From assembly GCF_042685085.1 (NCBI RefSeq), contig NZ_JBHUMM010000043.1, positions 186,001 to 250,000 of the forward strand: DNA of 64,000 bases, written 5' to 3'. The notes beneath the pieces were generated by a model. It saw nothing but the letters and a program-made list of their open reading frames with translations, had not been told where the DNA came from and ran no database searches. Shown in pieces: positions 1-7,574 of the stretch (positions are counted from its first letter, which is position 1; each line of letters starts with the position of its first letter). The DNA is from Marinicrinis sediminis (GTDB lineage Bacteria; Bacillota; Bacilli; Paenibacillales; KCTC-33676). Position numbers and translations under genes: made by a program.

Positions 1-393
1 GCCCTGACAAAGGTCGATACGGAATTATCTGAGCGGCAAATCGTTCATTTCGTTAATAGAGCAATACGTACTCATTATGTGAAGACTCAATTCGCCGATA
101 AAAGGCGCGTTAGACGTGAAGGTAAGGTAAAGTACGTCGATCCTAAATATTACGGTCCCATTTATACCTTATTTGGAGCTGACAGGATTGATTTAATCAA
201 ACAATCACAGCGCAATCAGCAATTTATTGATCGTATCGTATCTATTATAGAAGAGGATAAAAAAACCGGGGATTTTTCGGAATATCACGTAGACCTTACT
301 GGTGGATATCGAATGAAAAATCGGTATATTGCGAAGAAACTCGGAATACATGAGGCAAGTTTAAGTCGCAGATTGAGAAAAATTAAAGAATAA
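1..393 (+). CDS. Sigma-70-like/HTH protein of the integrated element (5' end outside window)
   Basis: The reading frame is open from base 1, so only the C-terminal 130 residues are visible; an internal GTG at 79 is a possible but unlikely start. The fragment is basic. A segment reading LSERQIVHFVNRAIRTHYVK resembles an N-terminal helix of phage sigma-like proteins, and the end (IAKKLGIHEASLSRRLRKIK) is a convincing helix-turn-helix like sigma region 4. Family knowledge suggests a phage-type sigma-70-like transcription factor that would switch on element genes. It could equally be another HTH regulator. A strong UUCG-loop terminator follows at 471-492, so this gene ends a transcript. Confidence 0.45.
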   Translation, partial: ALTKVDTELSERQIVHFVNRAIRTHYVKTQFADKRRVRREGKVKYVDPKYYGPIYTLFGADRIDLIKQSQRNQQFIDRIVSIIEEDKKTGDFSEYHVDLTGGYRMKNRYIAKKLGIHEASLSRRLRKIKE

Positions 394-470
394 ATATGTT
401 AAACATTGACGTATTACTTAACGTAAATAGAGAGTTAATTCAGTTATGAGGGAATAATCGAAAGTCAAAA

Positions 471-492
471 TGGCATCTTCGGATGCTTTTTT
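471..492 (+). terminator. Intrinsic terminator with UUCG tetraloop
   Basis: GGCATC-TTCG-GATGC followed at once by six T. It closes the transcript of the sigma-like gene and separates it from the XRE-type gene at 576. Confidence 0.85.
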
Positions 493-575
493 ATTTTTCT
501 GAACGTCGTACGATCGAAAATTTTTTTATTTGTCGCTATGAAAAAAAATATTTCAAAGGAGGATGAGGATCGCAC

Positions 576-863
576 ATGAAGATTACACCTAATACCATTC
601 GAATCATTCGCAGAGTATATCGCCTAACGCTCGAAGATATGGCGGCCATACTGAATACGTCTGCCGCCGGCATGTGGCGGATTGAACACGATCAAAGACC
701 GTTAACTGCTGATATGGTAGCTAAAATCAAGATCGAACTTGAGTTGACACCGGCTAAACTTCAACGAATTTTAGAAATATACAACGAGTTAGAACGGAAT
801 CCAACCCGAATGGAACTGGCGCGTAGAAAAATATCTATTACAGAAGTCCCATCGCAAGTTTAA
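576..863 (+). CDS. XRE-family HTH protein, putative element regulator
   Basis: A 95-residue protein with a helix-turn-helix of the Cro/C1 type in residues 5-60: RLTLEDMAAILNTSAAGMWRIE fits helices 2-3, followed by a second helical stretch (ELELTPAKLQRILEIYNELE). A good ribosome site (AAAGGAGG) lies 12-14 bases before the ATG. In phages and integrative elements such proteins repress early genes or control excision. The imperfect CCCCCGTAAATTACGGG-type palindromes directly downstream (869-1091) are plausible operators for it, which is inference. Confidence 0.7.
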   Translation: MKITPNTIRIIRRVYRLTLEDMAAILNTSAAGMWRIEHDQRPLTADMVAKIKIELELTPAKLQRILEIYNELERNPTRMELARRKISITEVPSQV

Positions 864-868
864 AAGAA

Positions 869-1091
869 ATCCCCCGCGAATTGCGGGTATGACCCCCGTA
901 AAAATAGTTATTATCCCCCGTAAATTACGGGTGTATTAATAATTATATATTAAGAATTACGTATAAAGAATTATATTACCGCCGCTAAAGCGACGGAACA
1001 ACGGATAGTATGTTTGTATATATATCCTAGGACGTTGAGAGAGAGAGAGAAAGAATAATAAGAATTATATATCCCCCGTAAAATGTGGGGG
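869..1091 (+). repeat. Family of short palindromic repeats (operator or iteron candidates)
   Basis: Four copies of an element beginning ATCCCCCG or ACCCCCG sit in this A/T-rich intergenic stretch. Copies at 869-887, 913-931 and 1071-1091 are imperfect palindromes (for example CCCGTAAATTACGGG); the copy at 892-904 is only a left half. The last copy ends just before the Shine-Dalgarno of the winged-helix gene at 1110. Also in the gap: an imperfect palindrome near 979-996 and a GA-dinucleotide run at 1036-1052. The placement suits either operators for the XRE protein or initiator-binding iterons for the downstream protein. Confidence 0.65.
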
Positions 1092-1109
1092 ACAGGAGGA
1101 GGTGCAATT

Positions 1110-1589
1110 TTGGATGCAACGTCAAAATCAAAGCCAATGCAGGCAGCGGTCTTCGTCCCATCTGCTAGGACATTGAGAACGCTCTATATGAACATTCCTG
1201 GGTTTAAGAGTGATCATATTTCAGTGTATGATGTACTTTATCATTATTGGAACTATCAATATAAGTATTCATTTCCACCAATAGCTACCTTGTGTATAGA
1301 AACTGGATTCAGTGATGATAAGATACGTAAATTGTTACGAGAATTAAATAAATGGAATCTAATAGAAACTCGCAAAAGTGATACAGGAGCAAATAATATT
1401 TATTTTTTGTCAGCTCCAATCGAATCAGAGTCCGAATTTTATAGTAGGTTCCCTGAGGCGCTTCAATATAGAACTGAACGTATTGCTAACATTGAAGCTA
1501 GAACAAGTAAACCAACATCAAAACAGAGAAAAATGGCTGCTCCAGTTCAGGAAATTGCACAAAAAGAGGTTTTATTAGATTGGTTATAG
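1110..1589 (+). CDS. Winged-helix (HTH_36-like) protein, possible replication or regulatory protein
   Basis: I place the start at TTG 1110 because AGGAGG(TG) lies at the right distance upstream; the earlier in-frame ATG at 1083 is inside a palindromic repeat with no ribosome site. The 159-residue product has a winged-helix motif at about residues 35-85 (SVYDVLYHYWNYQYKYSFPP then IATLCIETGFSDDKIRKLLR and a wing LNKWNLIETRK), the pattern of HTH_36/DnaD-N-like proteins found in plasmid and phage replication or regulation. The C-terminal third is polar and lysine-rich, ending in a short hydrophobic tail. Function is not settled; the repeats upstream make a replication initiator or autoregulator both possible. 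Confidence 0.55.
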   Translation: MDATSKSKPMQAAVFVPSARTLRTLYMNIPGFKSDHISVYDVLYHYWNYQYKYSFPPIATLCIETGFSDDKIRKLLRELNKWNLIETRKSDTGANNIYFLSAPIESESEFYSRFPEALQYRTERIANIEARTSKPTSKQRKMAAPVQEIAQKEVLLDWL

Positions 1590-1683
1590 ATTGCGTCTTA
1601 CGAGCAGACGTTAAACAGTCGGCCATGCGGGCGATAAAACGAGTCGGATGCAAACCGCAGCGATCCGCATCGAGGGCGATTAA

Positions 1684-2055
1684 ATGATACGTAATTTAAA
1701 CAGACGATTTCAGCAATTAGCACGTCAACATTGTGCAGCTTTTACCGGAACGAATGGATGTCGATATCAATCACAATGCATCTGGTTCCGCGATGATCCG
1801 GAGGCGAAACGATACCTTAACGAAGGAGGGATGCGTTGTTTTTACTTTGAAAAGCACGTACTTCCTGTGGACGCAGCGTTAGAGTCTGCGTATTGGGCAA
1901 CAGATGAAGAAGCGATCAGTCAATGCAGTACATGCGGCTGTCCAATCGTCAAGAAATCTAATCGTCAGAAATATTGCGTTAATTGTTCTGCTGAAAAGAA
2001 GAGAGCGCGGTCAAGAATCGCAATGTCCGAGACTCGGCAATTCGTTAACATTTAG
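1684..2055 (+). CDS. Cys_rich_VLP-like protein with C-terminal zinc ribbon
   Basis: 123 residues. The first half carries spaced cysteines (C17, C26, C32, C52) and ends with CFYFEKHVLPVD, which matches the 'VLP' signature of the Cys_rich_VLP family found in Gram-positive mobile elements. The second half has a separate zinc-ribbon-like unit, CSTCGC then KSNRQKYCVNC, common at the end of such proteins. Probably a nucleic-acid-binding protein; no reaction can be assigned. Its last codons form the left arm of a perfect 14-bp inverted repeat (2044-2153). Confidence 0.6.
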   Translation: MIRNLNRRFQQLARQHCAAFTGTNGCRYQSQCIWFRDDPEAKRYLNEGGMRCFYFEKHVLPVDAALESAYWATDEEAISQCSTCGCPIVKKSNRQKYCVNCSAEKKRARSRIAMSETRQFVNI

Positions 2056-2153
2056 ACGTTAGAAAAGCGCATAACAAGGGCGTTCCCAGTCGACGAAGTT
2101 CCGAGCAGGTAGAATCACCTTAACTCGGCTATTTGGTATGTCTAAATGTTAAC
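2044..2153 (+). repeat. Perfect 14-bp inverted repeat closing a structured 82-nt loop
   Basis: GTTAACATTTAGAC at 2044-2057 is repeated as its exact reverse complement GTCTAAATGTTAAC at 2140-2153. Inside the loop is a nested hairpin: CCGAG (2101-2105), then AGGT-AGAATC-ACCT (2107-2120), then CTCGG (2124-2128). No T-run follows, so it is not an ordinary terminator. The right arm lies 4 bases before the ribosome site of the next small gene (2171). It could be a cis-acting RNA, a recombination or nicking site, or a protein-binding site. Confidence 0.6.
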
Positions 2154-2170
2154 AAGTAGGAGGGGAAACG

Positions 2171-2338
2171 TTGAGAGAATACGCGAAAGCCTGGTGCGAC
2201 ATGTACAAGCCGGATACCACATGCGCGATTATGTCGGCATTGAAAACGGAGTCTGACCCACGCTGCAAATGTCTCCGCGAACCGGCGGAGGATTGCCGGT
2301 ATCTTCGGCTACATATTTTGAAGGGAGGTCCCCGCTAA
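2171..2338 (+). CDS. 55-residue Cys-rich small protein
   Basis: Starts at TTG 2171, eight bases after a strong AGGAGGGG site, and ends at TAA 2336. The product has five cysteines at residues 9, 18, 32, 34 and 42, including a CKC pair, and two tryptophan/tyrosine-rich helices at the N-terminus. The cysteine pattern and the neighbouring Cys_rich_VLP gene suggest a metal-binding mini-protein. I do not recognise a family. The strong ribosome site and tight packing with the next gene support that it is real. Confidence 0.55.
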   Translation: MREYAKAWCDMYKPDTTCAIMSALKTESDPRCKCLREPAEDCRYLRLHILKGGPR

Positions 2339-2340
2339 AA

Positions 2341-2601
2341 TTGGAGATAATCGCAAAGTTAACGATAAAAATCGGACTAGGTACGGCGTCGCATAAAAAA
2401 TACAACGTTGTATGCAAATACGTTGACCGAGATACGGGCGAAATTTTAGGCGAAAAGGCGGAATCGTTTTACGTGCCGCGCGTTGATCCGAGCTTGATAC
2501 GTTCCGTAACGGATTGGGTTATTCAAAATGCGCAAGAGTACGGTGTTCGGCACGTTCATATCGACGTGCCAGCGGATTATGACTATATTACCTGGAGGTG
2601 A
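2341..2601 (+). CDS. Hypothetical element protein (86 aa)
   Basis: Likely starts at TTG 2341, two bases after the previous stop and downstream of GGGAGG (2323-2328); the open frame extends further upstream without a ribosome site. The product is beta-rich at first (a YNVVCKYVDRDTGEILGEKA hairpin), then a helix (DPSLIRSVTDWVIQNAQEYG) and a final strand (VRHVHIDVP). No family recognised. It is part of a run of tightly packed small genes that use TTG starts. Confidence 0.55.
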   Translation: MEIIAKLTIKIGLGTASHKKYNVVCKYVDRDTGEILGEKAESFYVPRVDPSLIRSVTDWVIQNAQEYGVRHVHIDVPADYDYITWR

Positions 2602-2606
2602 ATACG

Positions 2607-2789
2607 TTGAGCAATTTCGTTGTTTCGGTGATTGAATTAGACGGCTGCTATAAGAAGAACGTTTATATCACGCACACTCAGACGGGCGAGAGTTTTCGGA
2701 TGAAGTTTGGCGGCGGCGTCTCGGATAAATATATTCGATATATGGCACCGCATTTGGTCGAAAAGGGAGGCGTAAAACTTGACGTATAA
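2607..2789 (+). CDS. Small hypothetical element protein (60 aa)
   Basis: TTG at 2607 lies 8 bases after GGAGG and is preferred over GTG 2598, which is itself part of the ribosome site. The 60-residue product is mostly beta-strand by eye (FVVSVIELDG, KNVYITHTQTGESFRMKF). No recognised family. Overlaps the next small gene by 11 bases, so both are probably translated together. Confidence 0.5.
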   Translation: MSNFVVSVIELDGCYKKNVYITHTQTGESFRMKFGGGVSDKYIRYMAPHLVEKGGVKLDV

Positions 2790-2919
2790 AAGGGCGATTA
2801 CTTGGAAAGGCGGCGAAGGCACTGGCGATGAGATTACGTGGTTAGAGCCATCGCTAGGAAAATCGGTGGTATCAGCAGGGAAAAGACGGAAAACAAGGAA
2901 AACAAGGCATAGAAGATGA
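2779..2919 (+). CDS. 46-residue basic small protein
   Basis: TTG start at 2779, eight bases after GGGAGG (2765-2770), stop TGA at 2917. The N-terminal half is neutral (ITWKGGEGTGDEITWLEP) and the last 16 residues are almost all Arg/Lys/Thr (GKRRKTRKTRHRR), a likely nucleic-acid-binding tail. It overlaps the preceding gene. Unknown family; accepted because of its ribosome site and position in the gene string. Confidence 0.4.
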   Translation: MTYKRAITWKGGEGTGDEITWLEPSLGKSVVSAGKRRKTRKTRHRR

Positions 2920-2929
2920 GGGGATAGAT

Positions 2930-3373
2930 GTGAGACCACTTTTTAACGTTGGCACAACAGAGCTAGAGGGCATACACTTCGCTATCATAACGTTTTACGA
3001 CAGCCATGGGTGGCACGCCGGTCAAACTGTGAAGCCAATTGCGCACGCGGTCGATTTAGTTGATGTGATTTTAGACATAATGCTAGTAAACGATGTCAAA
3101 TCAGTAGATTTAGAGACAGATGACGAGGGAGTGTTCAAAATTTTTTACAACATCCTTGGAATTAACTGCTCACTTATTCCAAGCGCCGATTTATCACATT
3201 TGTACAGAATCATGACGCCGGCTGACCCAATGTTTCACATCATGCAAGAGTTATTTCTATTGAATCGTGACGATACAAGAGAAGAACAAGCAGATGAACC
3301 TGTGAGCAAAAACTGGCTTATCCAATTTTTTACCTGGATAAATTCTAAAATTCGAAAGGACGATAAATCATGA
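2930..3373 (+). CDS. Hypothetical element protein (147 aa)
   Basis: GTG start at 2930 with GAGGGG(A) just upstream. The protein has an alternating strand/helix N-terminal half (IHFAIITFYDS, AVDLVDVILDIMLVNDVKSVDLE) and a hydrophobic aromatic C-terminus (WLIQFFTWINSKI). It overlaps the next gene by 4 bases (ATGA), showing translational coupling with the coiled-coil protein. From here to 5129 the DNA becomes clearly A/T-richer than the surrounding element. No family recognised. Confidence 0.5.
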   Translation: MRPLFNVGTTELEGIHFAIITFYDSHGWHAGQTVKPIAHAVDLVDVILDIMLVNDVKSVDLETDDEGVFKIFYNILGINCSLIPSADLSHLYRIMTPADPMFHIMQELFLLNRDDTREEQADEPVSKNWLIQFFTWINSKIRKDDKS

Positions 3374-3999
3374 TCAAATGGAAATTATATGAAGATTATG
3401 AAAATCAGAAGCACAGATTTGATGACTTCAAGGAGAAATATATAAAAAATGAGGCCAGCGCTAGTAAACGTGTGACCGACTTAACATCTCAACTCGAATC
3501 ATTAATCAAACAAGAATTATCAGGATGTGAGGATCTATCAACAGATAAGAAGAAGTTAAGAAAACAAATAGAAGAGGCAGAAAAAGAATATGAAGCAGCC
3601 ACGAAGGAGAGACAACATGCATTTAATTATGTTTGCGAGCAGGAAAGTATAGACAAGATAAGTATTCGTGACCTCGTTCTTGACTTTAGAGATAATTATA
3701 GACATAAAGTGAGAGAAGAAGAGTTGTCACCAGTTATTGAGAGAATGTTGCGAGGAAAAGAGGAGTTCTATAATGCAATCGTTGATTATCAAGAACTTCG
3801 TGCAAAATATAGTGAGATCGAATCAGAGATAAAGAACTTATGCTACAAAGATAACGACAACTATCCAGGGGCGCACATTTCGCTTGGTGAGTTGTTTAGT
3901 TTATCAGATTTGCCGATTGTGACGGATCGCGAGGTATATAATTTGCAGAAAAATGGGGAATGGCCAAAAGGCACTAGCAGAGTAATCGCTGAGAAATAA
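3370..3999 (+). CDS. Coiled-coil protein of the A/T-rich cluster (209 aa)
   Basis: Highly charged, with long predicted coiled-coil stretches at about residues 5-85 (KKLRKQIEEAEKEYEAATKE) and 115-150. A single histidine/cysteine-containing linker separates them, and the C-terminus is non-helical (DLPIVTDREVYNLQKNGEWP). It is translationally coupled to the 2930 gene through an ATGA overlap. No enzyme motif is visible. In this location it could be a phage scaffold-like or accessory (moron) protein; I cannot assign a function. Confidence 0.5.
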   Translation: MIKWKLYEDYENQKHRFDDFKEKYIKNEASASKRVTDLTSQLESLIKQELSGCEDLSTDKKKLRKQIEEAEKEYEAATKERQHAFNYVCEQESIDKISIRDLVLDFRDNYRHKVREEELSPVIERMLRGKEEFYNAIVDYQELRAKYSEIESEIKNLCYKDNDNYPGAHISLGELFSLSDLPIVTDREVYNLQKNGEWPKGTSRVIAEK

Positions 4000-4025
4000 A
4001 AAAATTCGTTATGGGGGAATGGGAA

Positions 4026-4775
4026 ATGACAAATTATAAAAAAATGATAGATGCACTAGAAAAGACAAGCGAAATCGAAAAGAGAGCAACAACACTACTT
4101 CTTGATGTGAAAACAGAATTTGAAGAGGCAGAAAGACAAATAAAATCCGACACAAGGTTGAGTGGCGAGGGTAAAATAGAAGAAATTCAAAGAGCAAAAT
4201 TACAATATGGCGAGAAATTTCTGAGAGAAGCTAAAAAAATGAGAGAGGAGTTTGATAAAGCAGCAATTTCTGCAAAAGTAGGCGCTGAGCTTGTTTTAAA
4301 TGAGTCTCATGAAAAACCAGCTAGTGATACTGTAATAAAAACGTTTGAACGCGAATTTAATGACATAAAAACAAAATTACTGTTTACTAGCCCTGGTGAA
4401 TGTATTGAACAGATTACACAATTTATTGAGAAACAGGACAATCCATATTTTGCAAAAATAATAAAAGATCAGTTTGCCTCCATGGTCAGCGATCTGCTAA
4501 CTTCATCAGGTGATGAGCGTCCTGAACTCGCTATTAAAGTTAAAAAGTTATATGAAGATATTTCTAATAAAGCCTTGTCAGATGAGCAGAAGAAGGCGGC
4601 AGAACTTTCACCTCATCTCGATGCGAGATATGGCGCAGACATTTTTAACAATCACATTCATAAAGACACGTTAGTGTACTTATTTGACCGCGAGATCGCG
4701 AGTTTCGCCAATCGACCTGATCAATATGAATTTAAACTAGATGAGCGCCAAGATGAGCCCCTGCAAATTGGCTAG
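4026..4775 (+). CDS. Helical/coiled-coil protein of the A/T-rich cluster (249 aa)
   Basis: Starts at ATG 4026 after a purine-rich GGGGGAATGGGA stretch; ATG 4011 is an alternative lacking a ribosome site. The first 100 residues are a charged coiled coil; residues 110-250 look like a globular helical domain (ECIEQITQFIEKQDNPYFAK, LDARYGADIFNNHIHKDTLV). The last residues are acidic. Unknown family. A strong terminator follows at 4791-4817, so this gene and the two before it form one transcript ending here. Confidence 0.5.
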   Translation: MTNYKKMIDALEKTSEIEKRATTLLLDVKTEFEEAERQIKSDTRLSGEGKIEEIQRAKLQYGEKFLREAKKMREEFDKAAISAKVGAELVLNESHEKPASDTVIKTFEREFNDIKTKLLFTSPGECIEQITQFIEKQDNPYFAKIIKDQFASMVSDLLTSSGDERPELAIKVKKLYEDISNKALSDEQKKAAELSPHLDARYGADIFNNHIHKDTLVYLFDREIASFANRPDQYEFKLDERQDEPLQIG

Positions 4776-4790
4776 GCAGTCTACAGCAAG

Positions 4791-4817
4791 GCGTCCCAGT
4801 AAGTGGGACGTCTTTTT
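4791..4817 (+). terminator. Intrinsic terminator inside the element
   Basis: CGTCCCA (4792-4798) and TGGGACG (4804-4810) with a 5-base loop, followed by five T. It separates the coiled-coil genes from the tail-related genes. Confidence 0.85.
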
Positions 4818-4835
4818 CAATTGAAGGAGGTAAGC

Positions 4836-5129
4836 ATGAGAGATAAATTAGAGTCATTTGTATATGATTTGAACAAATTATCTGATCAACTATTACATTG
4901 TTCTGACAATGTAAAGATCAAGAGATTTCTTCATCATTATAAAGATTTCGTTGAAAAGGATGATGAATCAAAGCTTTTATTTATTAAAGCTAAGGACGCA
5001 CTTAAATTGATCGTGAACTACAAGCAAAGTACATCAACTAGAGAAAAAGAGAAACTAAAGAAAAAAGCAGAACGGATTGAAAAAATAATCATGCGAATCA
5101 TCGCTGAGAAAAGAAAGGAGTTAGATTGA
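4836..5129 (+). CDS. Small helical protein upstream of tape-measure gene (97 aa)
   Basis: ATG 4836 follows AAGGAGG at good spacing; an ATG at 4803 is in the terminator and is unlikely. The protein is helical and ends in a very basic coiled coil (STREKEKLKKKAERIEKIIM). Its stop codon overlaps the apparent ATT start of the tape-measure gene. In tailed phages this place is held by tail assembly chaperones, but no chaperone signature or slippery frameshift site is evident, so a chaperone role is only a positional guess. Confidence 0.5.
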   Translation: MRDKLESFVYDLNKLSDQLLHCSDNVKIKRFLHHYKDFVEKDDESKLLFIKAKDALKLIVNYKQSTSTREKEKLKKKAERIEKIIMRIIAEKRKELD

Positions 5130-6954
5130 TATTTCATTTGAACTAAAAGCAAGTCTCAAACTCGAAGACGGATTATCAAAGCCTCTCCGCTCAGTCCAGT
5201 CCCGGCTTGAACGGGCGCAGAGGTCGCTGGATCGGGCGAAATCCGCGACGGATAGGCTTGGTCGCGCAAGCAACATGACCGGTCGGGCATTCGTCAGCAT
5301 GGGACGGGCGGTCGGCAGTGGAATGCGGAACGTCGTATCCGGATCGGCGCGGGCAACGGCATCCATGCGAGGTCTTGTCGTCGCAGTCGGATCGGCGGTT
5401 GCGGCCTATCAAACGTTTAACGCCACCGTCGGCGAGGCGGCCAGGTACGAACTCAGCCAGTTTCAAATCGAGGGAATGCTAAAGGACGCCGATAAAGCCG
5501 CCGCATATATGGAGAACGTCCGGAAAAAGGCGTTCAGCTCGCCGATCATACACGAAGCCGAAATGCTTGCCTACTCGAAGGGATTCATCGGGCAGTCTCA
5601 CGATTTGGATACGTTGCAGAAAATGTGGGACGTAACGGAAAAGCTTGTCGCTTATGATCCGATTCAAGGTATCGATGGCGCCACGTTTGCACTCCGGGAA
5701 ATCTTTTCCGGCGACGGATTATCGATGTCAGAGCGCTTCGAGATTCCGAAAGACGTCGTAAACGATATCAAAAAAATGGACGTTGCGGACCAGCTCGTTG
5801 CGCTCGACGATTATCTGATAAAAATCGGGATATCGCAAGAATATCTCGATAAAATCGGAACGTCTAACATCGTGCTTTGGGACAAGTTTAAAGCCCGGCT
5901 GAAAACGGCGATGCGGTCTGTCGGCGAAGGGTCGCTCGAAGTCCTGCGGCCGATGCTACGCGATATGAACGAATTCATGGACTCCGGCAAGTGGCGGCCA
6001 TTTACGGATATGCTATCGCGCGGACTGGCGGACGCATTCGGATGGGCGCACGAAAAGGCGAAATTACTATACGGATACATCGACCGGAATTACCTGAATA
6101 ATCCGGAATTCCTCAATCTCAGTTTCGGCGATAAGGTCCGGGAGATCATGAGCGATGTGGAGCGCGTATTTAATCGGTGGTATCAAAACGACGGAAAAGA
6201 GATGATCCGCAACGCCGCCAGCTCGCTCATTTCGACGTTATCGGAATCGGTTCGAGCGTCGTTGCCTACGATCGTGAGCGTCGGCGTAGACGTCGGAAAG
6301 GCGTTGGCGCAGGGGATGCTGGACGGACTAAAAGGCGCCGCCGAGCAGAATCCGGAACTTGCGGCTCTGCTGACGTTTTTGGCAACGCCTGGTCCGGCGG
6401 CGGTCAAACTCGGCGCGGCGGCGACTGTTTACGGCGGATCGTCGATAACTGGCGCCATTCACAGAAGAGAAGAAGCGGATCGGGTTGCGCGCGAGGAACA
6501 GAAATCGTTCTACCAAAAATTAGAAAACGCGAAGCCGGGCGAGTCCGTATTTGGAGACGGCGTTCTAATGGCTGCGCCGCCAGACGATCGGAGTTTCTTC
6601 GAACGGCAGTGGGGCGCATTTACGAATAACCCATTCGGTTTAGGCAGCGCGCGCGACGCCGCAAAGAACGCGATCGATTGGACGGCAGGTCGCGTAAGTG
6701 GTTCGTACGCTTCCGGTTTATCCCGCGTCCCCTATAACGGATATATCGCGCGACTGCATAAGGACGAGCGCGTATTAACTCCGGAAGAGAATCGGGAATA
6801 TTCGAGAACCGGAGGAAACGGCGGAATCAACATCGCCAAGATTGCAGATCAAGTAGTGATTCGAGAAGACGCGGATATCGACCGGATTGCGGCGGCGTTC
6901 GTACGGAAAGTGAAAGAAGCGCAAATGCTCGGCGCGGCGTCGGCGGGATACTAA
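5125..6954 (+). CDS. Phage tail tape-measure protein, apparent ATT start
   Basis: The C-terminus is diagnostic: VPYNGYIARLHKDERVLTPE followed by a GGNGG linker and a final ADQVVIREDADIDRIAAAFV, the standard ending of Gram-positive phage tape-measure proteins, which set tail length and enter the cell during infection. The middle has alanine/glycine-rich helical segments. The frame continues upstream of the first ATG (5275) to a TAG at 5122, and the extra residues (SFELKASLKLEDGLSKPL) are the usual family N-terminus. The only possible starts there are ATT 5125 or ATT 5131, with AAAGGAG at 5114-5120. At about 609 residues it is short for a siphophage tape measure. It is much more G/C-rich than the genes just before it. 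Confidence 0.8.
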   Translation: MDISFELKASLKLEDGLSKPLRSVQSRLERAQRSLDRAKSATDRLGRASNMTGRAFVSMGRAVGSGMRNVVSGSARATASMRGLVVAVGSAVAAYQTFNATVGEAARYELSQFQIEGMLKDADKAAAYMENVRKKAFSSPIIHEAEMLAYSKGFIGQSHDLDTLQKMWDVTEKLVAYDPIQGIDGATFALREIFSGDGLSMSERFEIPKDVVNDIKKMDVADQLVALDDYLIKIGISQEYLDKIGTSNIVLWDKFKARLKTAMRSVGEGSLEVLRPMLRDMNEFMDSGKWRPFTDMLSRGLADAFGWAHEKAKLLYGYIDRNYLNNPEFLNLSFGDKVREIMSDVERVFNRWYQNDGKEMIRNAASSLISTLSESVRASLPTIVSVGVDVGKALAQGMLDGLKGAAEQNPELAALLTFLATPGPAAVKLGAAATVYGGSSITGAIHRREEADRVAREEQKSFYQKLENAKPGESVFGDGVLMAAPPDDRSFFERQWGAFTNNPFGLGSARDAAKNAIDWTAGRVSGSYASGLSRVPYNGYIARLHKDERVLTPEENREYSRTGGNGGINIAKIADQVVIREDADIDRIAAAFVRKVKEAQMLGAASAGY

Positions 6955-6970
6955 TACGGGGGTGGATCGT

Positions 6971-7555
6971 TTGGCAGAAAGCATCGAAGAAATAAAGCGA
7001 ATGGTCGACGAACTGACGGAAGAACTACGTCAATACCGAATAGAACGGGGATTACCGCATGAACCCCCGGAAGATTTTGTAGATGAAGCGTTATCCATCA
7101 TTCTAGTCGAGCGATTATTTCCATTTTATCCAATCGCGGTTAAATACGCGAAGCTTGTCGCAGGGGGTACGTATCACAGCATAGACATGTCTATATTTGA
7201 GAAATACGAATCATTAGCGAAGTTACTTGCCCAATCAAAGGCTGATGGCGTAAGATCCTACGTCACTGGTGTAGGGATCATATTAAATGAAATGAGATCT
7301 ATCAATAAATCAATTGACACCGGTAGGACCGACGATATAAACCTTAGCTCTAAGTTATCACTGATAGAGGTAGCGATGTTAGGGTTTCAAATGGGCAAAC
7401 ACGATTTATACTCAGACTATCAAAGTGATAATCCCGTAGCCCATAGAGAGCGATTACGACAAGAAGTCGAAATGCTTAAAGCCGATCCCGAACGTCTGCA
7501 AGCGGCCGAAGAAGCAGCATGGACGCATTATGAATCAATCAAACACTTAATCTAA
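6971..7555 (+). CDS. Hypothetical protein after tape measure (194 aa)
   Basis: TTG 6971 has GGGGGTGG six bases upstream and is preferred to GTG 6962. The product starts with a coiled coil (EEIKRMVDELTEELRQYRIE) and continues as a helical protein with a hydrophobic patch (VERLFPFYPIAVKYAKLVAG). It does not resemble the distal tail protein that normally follows a tape-measure gene. No family recognised. Confidence 0.5.
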   Translation: MAESIEEIKRMVDELTEELRQYRIERGLPHEPPEDFVDEALSIILVERLFPFYPIAVKYAKLVAGGTYHSIDMSIFEKYESLAKLLAQSKADGVRSYVTGVGIILNEMRSINKSIDTGRTDDINLSSKLSLIEVAMLGFQMGKHDLYSDYQSDNPVAHRERLRQEVEMLKADPERLQAAEEAAWTHYESIKHLI

Positions 7556-7574
7556 GAGGGAGAGGGGCATGTAG

